Below, in pieces: positions 63,141 through 64,000 of a stretch of 64,000 nt of DNA. The translations under genes and the position numbers were made by a program. Location of the stretch: NCBI RefSeq assembly GCF_001712795.1, contig NZ_KV757585.1:121013-185012 (forward strand). Direction: 5' to 3'. The first letter of the stretch is position 1; each line of letters begins with the position of its first letter. The DNA is from Nostoc sp. KVJ20. Lineage in GTDB: Bacteria; Cyanobacteriota; Cyanobacteriia; Cyanobacteriales; Nostocaceae. The notes beneath the pieces are model-generated. The model saw nothing but the letters and a program-made list of their open reading frames with translations. It searched no databases and was not told the origin of the DNA.

Positions 63141-63481
63141 AACAATACCGCAATGCTATTAAGAAGATATTGACTGAGTATTACGAAACTACTAATACTC
63201 AAGTTATAAAAGATACGGGATTTGAAGTAAGCGATCGCTTGGCTTTTGATGAAATCAGAGATCAATATCTTTGGTTTCGGTTCGGCTGGGATGACAAAAA
63301 GCAAATACAGTATATTATCATCTATCTCTGCATTAAAAACGGCAAAATTTGGGTGGAGGAAGATGCAACTAATTTATGCGTTGTTGATGATTTGCTATCA
63401 GCCGGAATACCCCAAGCCGATATTGTTTTGGGTTTCCATCATCCCAGTAAACGAGGTTTAACAGAATTCGCTACTGCTTAA
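63128..63481 (+). CDS. xisI: XisI family protein
   Basis: 117 residues. MDKLEQYRNAIKKILTEYYE, VSDRLAFDEIRDQYLWFRFGWDDKKQIQYIIIYLCIKNGKIWVEED and the end VLGFHHPSKRGLTEFATA are conserved in XisI. An excellent SD (AAGGAGG) lies before the ATG within xisH. It presumably forms a complex with XisH. Confidence 0.9.
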   Translation: MDKLEQYRNAIKKILTEYYETTNTQVIKDTGFEVSDRLAFDEIRDQYLWFRFGWDDKKQIQYIIIYLCIKNGKIWVEEDATNLCVVDDLLSAGIPQADIVLGFHHPSKRGLTEFATA

Positions 63482-63727
63482 GGAAGCAGGTAAAAAATAG
63501 AAATTTAGCGTTTTATGAGCCAAGGATATGAATTCTAAAATGGCTATAGCTCGGTTGTAAATTCCATAAACTTATACACCTGTTTCAACGTTTAAATAAT
63601 TAGGCATACTCAATTTATGGTATAGGTAAATACTGCTGGTAACGGTTGAGCAAATCAGCCTACTTTGGATTCAAAATTACACCCCCTTAACAGGGGTAAG
63701 GGCGACAAATTAAGGTTAATGAATCCT

Positions 63728-64000
63728 ATGTCTACAGTCGCCCTACATCAAAAATATCGACCCCAGACAATAGCCGAATTAGTTGGACAGCCTTACATCA
63801 AAACTGCTCTGACTAATGCTGTCAAATACCTGCAAATTGCACCAGCTTATTTATTCACAGGTTCTAGAGGCACAGGTAAAACCTCAACTGCTCGGATATT
63901 TGCTAAATCCCTAAATTGCCTCAACACTAAAAAACCAACTGACCAACCTTGTGGTATTTGTCAATCCTGCCGTTCAATTGAAACCAGTAATAGCCTAGAT
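63728..64000 (+). CDS. dnaX: DNA polymerase III gamma/tau subunit, 5' part
   Basis: The frame opens at ATG 63728 (MSTVALHQKYRPQTIAELVGQPYIKTAL) and runs off the right edge with 91 codons visible. KYRP...ELVGQ is the DnaX start, LFTGSRGTGKTSTARIFAKSLNC is Walker A, and CGICQSC is the start of the DnaX zinc site. It is the clamp-loader motor that would place the clamp coded at 60954-62405. It is separated from xisI by 246 bp without a recognised gene. Confidence 0.9.
   Translation, partial: MSTVALHQKYRPQTIAELVGQPYIKTALTNAVKYLQIAPAYLFTGSRGTGKTSTARIFAKSLNCLNTKKPTDQPCGICQSCRSIETSNSLD

Overview
The window looks like part of a large conjugative or mobilisable plasmid of a filamentous (Nostoc/Anabaena-type) cyanobacterium. 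The support is indirect but consistent: many GCGATCGC (HIP1) octamers, CCCCAGT heptamer runs and small dispersed palindromic repeats typical of heterocystous cyanobacteria, the cyanobacterial families XisH/XisI, Ycf46, Ycf35/DUF1257 and Uma2, and a gene content dominated by partition, mobilisation, transfer and replication functions. No rRNA or tRNA genes were seen.

Layout. 1-3.5 kb: parA with a small partner gene that runs off the left edge, an iteron array, and a Ycf46-type AAA ATPase. 3.66-7.5 kb: a complete nested transposon. An ISL3-type element with 49-bp perfect inverted ends and an 8-bp target duplication carries a broken four-helix-bundle gene and a frameshifted transposase, and has itself been hit by an IS4-type element with its own 9-bp duplication. 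7.6-9.5 kb: three small charged proteins, each preceded by a short hairpin and followed by a terminator. 9.5-13.5 kb: a minus-strand cluster with an actin-like ParM, a ParR-like protein, a second ParA-type ATPase, a membrane protein and a lipoprotein. 13.5-14.3 kb: an intergenic hub with GATCCA iterons and a dense set of hairpins. 14.3-17.7 kb: MobC, a MOBP-type relaxase and an archaeo-eukaryotic-type primase. 17.8-21.5 kb: accessory genes (nuclease-fold proteins, HNH nuclease, Gp157-like protein, Uma2) and the wreck of a Ser/Thr kinase gene.

21.6-26 kb: a PRTRC operon with a predicted ubiquitin-like protein, an E2-like protein, a JAMM protease and an E1/ThiF-like enzyme in tightly overlapping genes. 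26.1-28.8 kb: a two-component regulator and a kinase. 29.5-32.8 kb: a 1123-residue protein carrying the DFDGD metal-binding signature and other hallmarks of two-barrel RNA polymerases, with a first barrel that reads like QDE-1/eukaryotic RdRP or YonO. Convergent to it lies a nuclease-NTPase of defence type (32.9-36 kb).

36.3-48.7 kb: a type IV secretion operon (VirB2-like pilin precursor, VirB3-VirB4 fusion, VirB5/TrbJ, VirB6/TrbL, VirB8, VirB10 and VirB9/TraK-like proteins). 48.7-56 kb: a large hybrid sensor kinase, a RecD-like helicase, a group II intron relic, and an AT-rich DUF262-AlbA_2 fusion of defence type. 56.1-60.1 kb: a Ycf35/DUF2997/Ycf46 module. 60.2-64 kb: a WGR protein, a plasmid-borne sliding clamp (DnaN), XisH/XisI and the start of a clamp-loader subunit (DnaX).

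Together the genes describe a plasmid that segregates with two partition systems, can be processed by its own relaxase and a largely complete transfer channel (no VirD4 or VirB11 seen here), supplies part of its own replisome, and carries several candidate defence or host-interaction modules. The most unusual items are the RdRP/YonO-like polymerase gene and the PRTRC ubiquitin-like operon.
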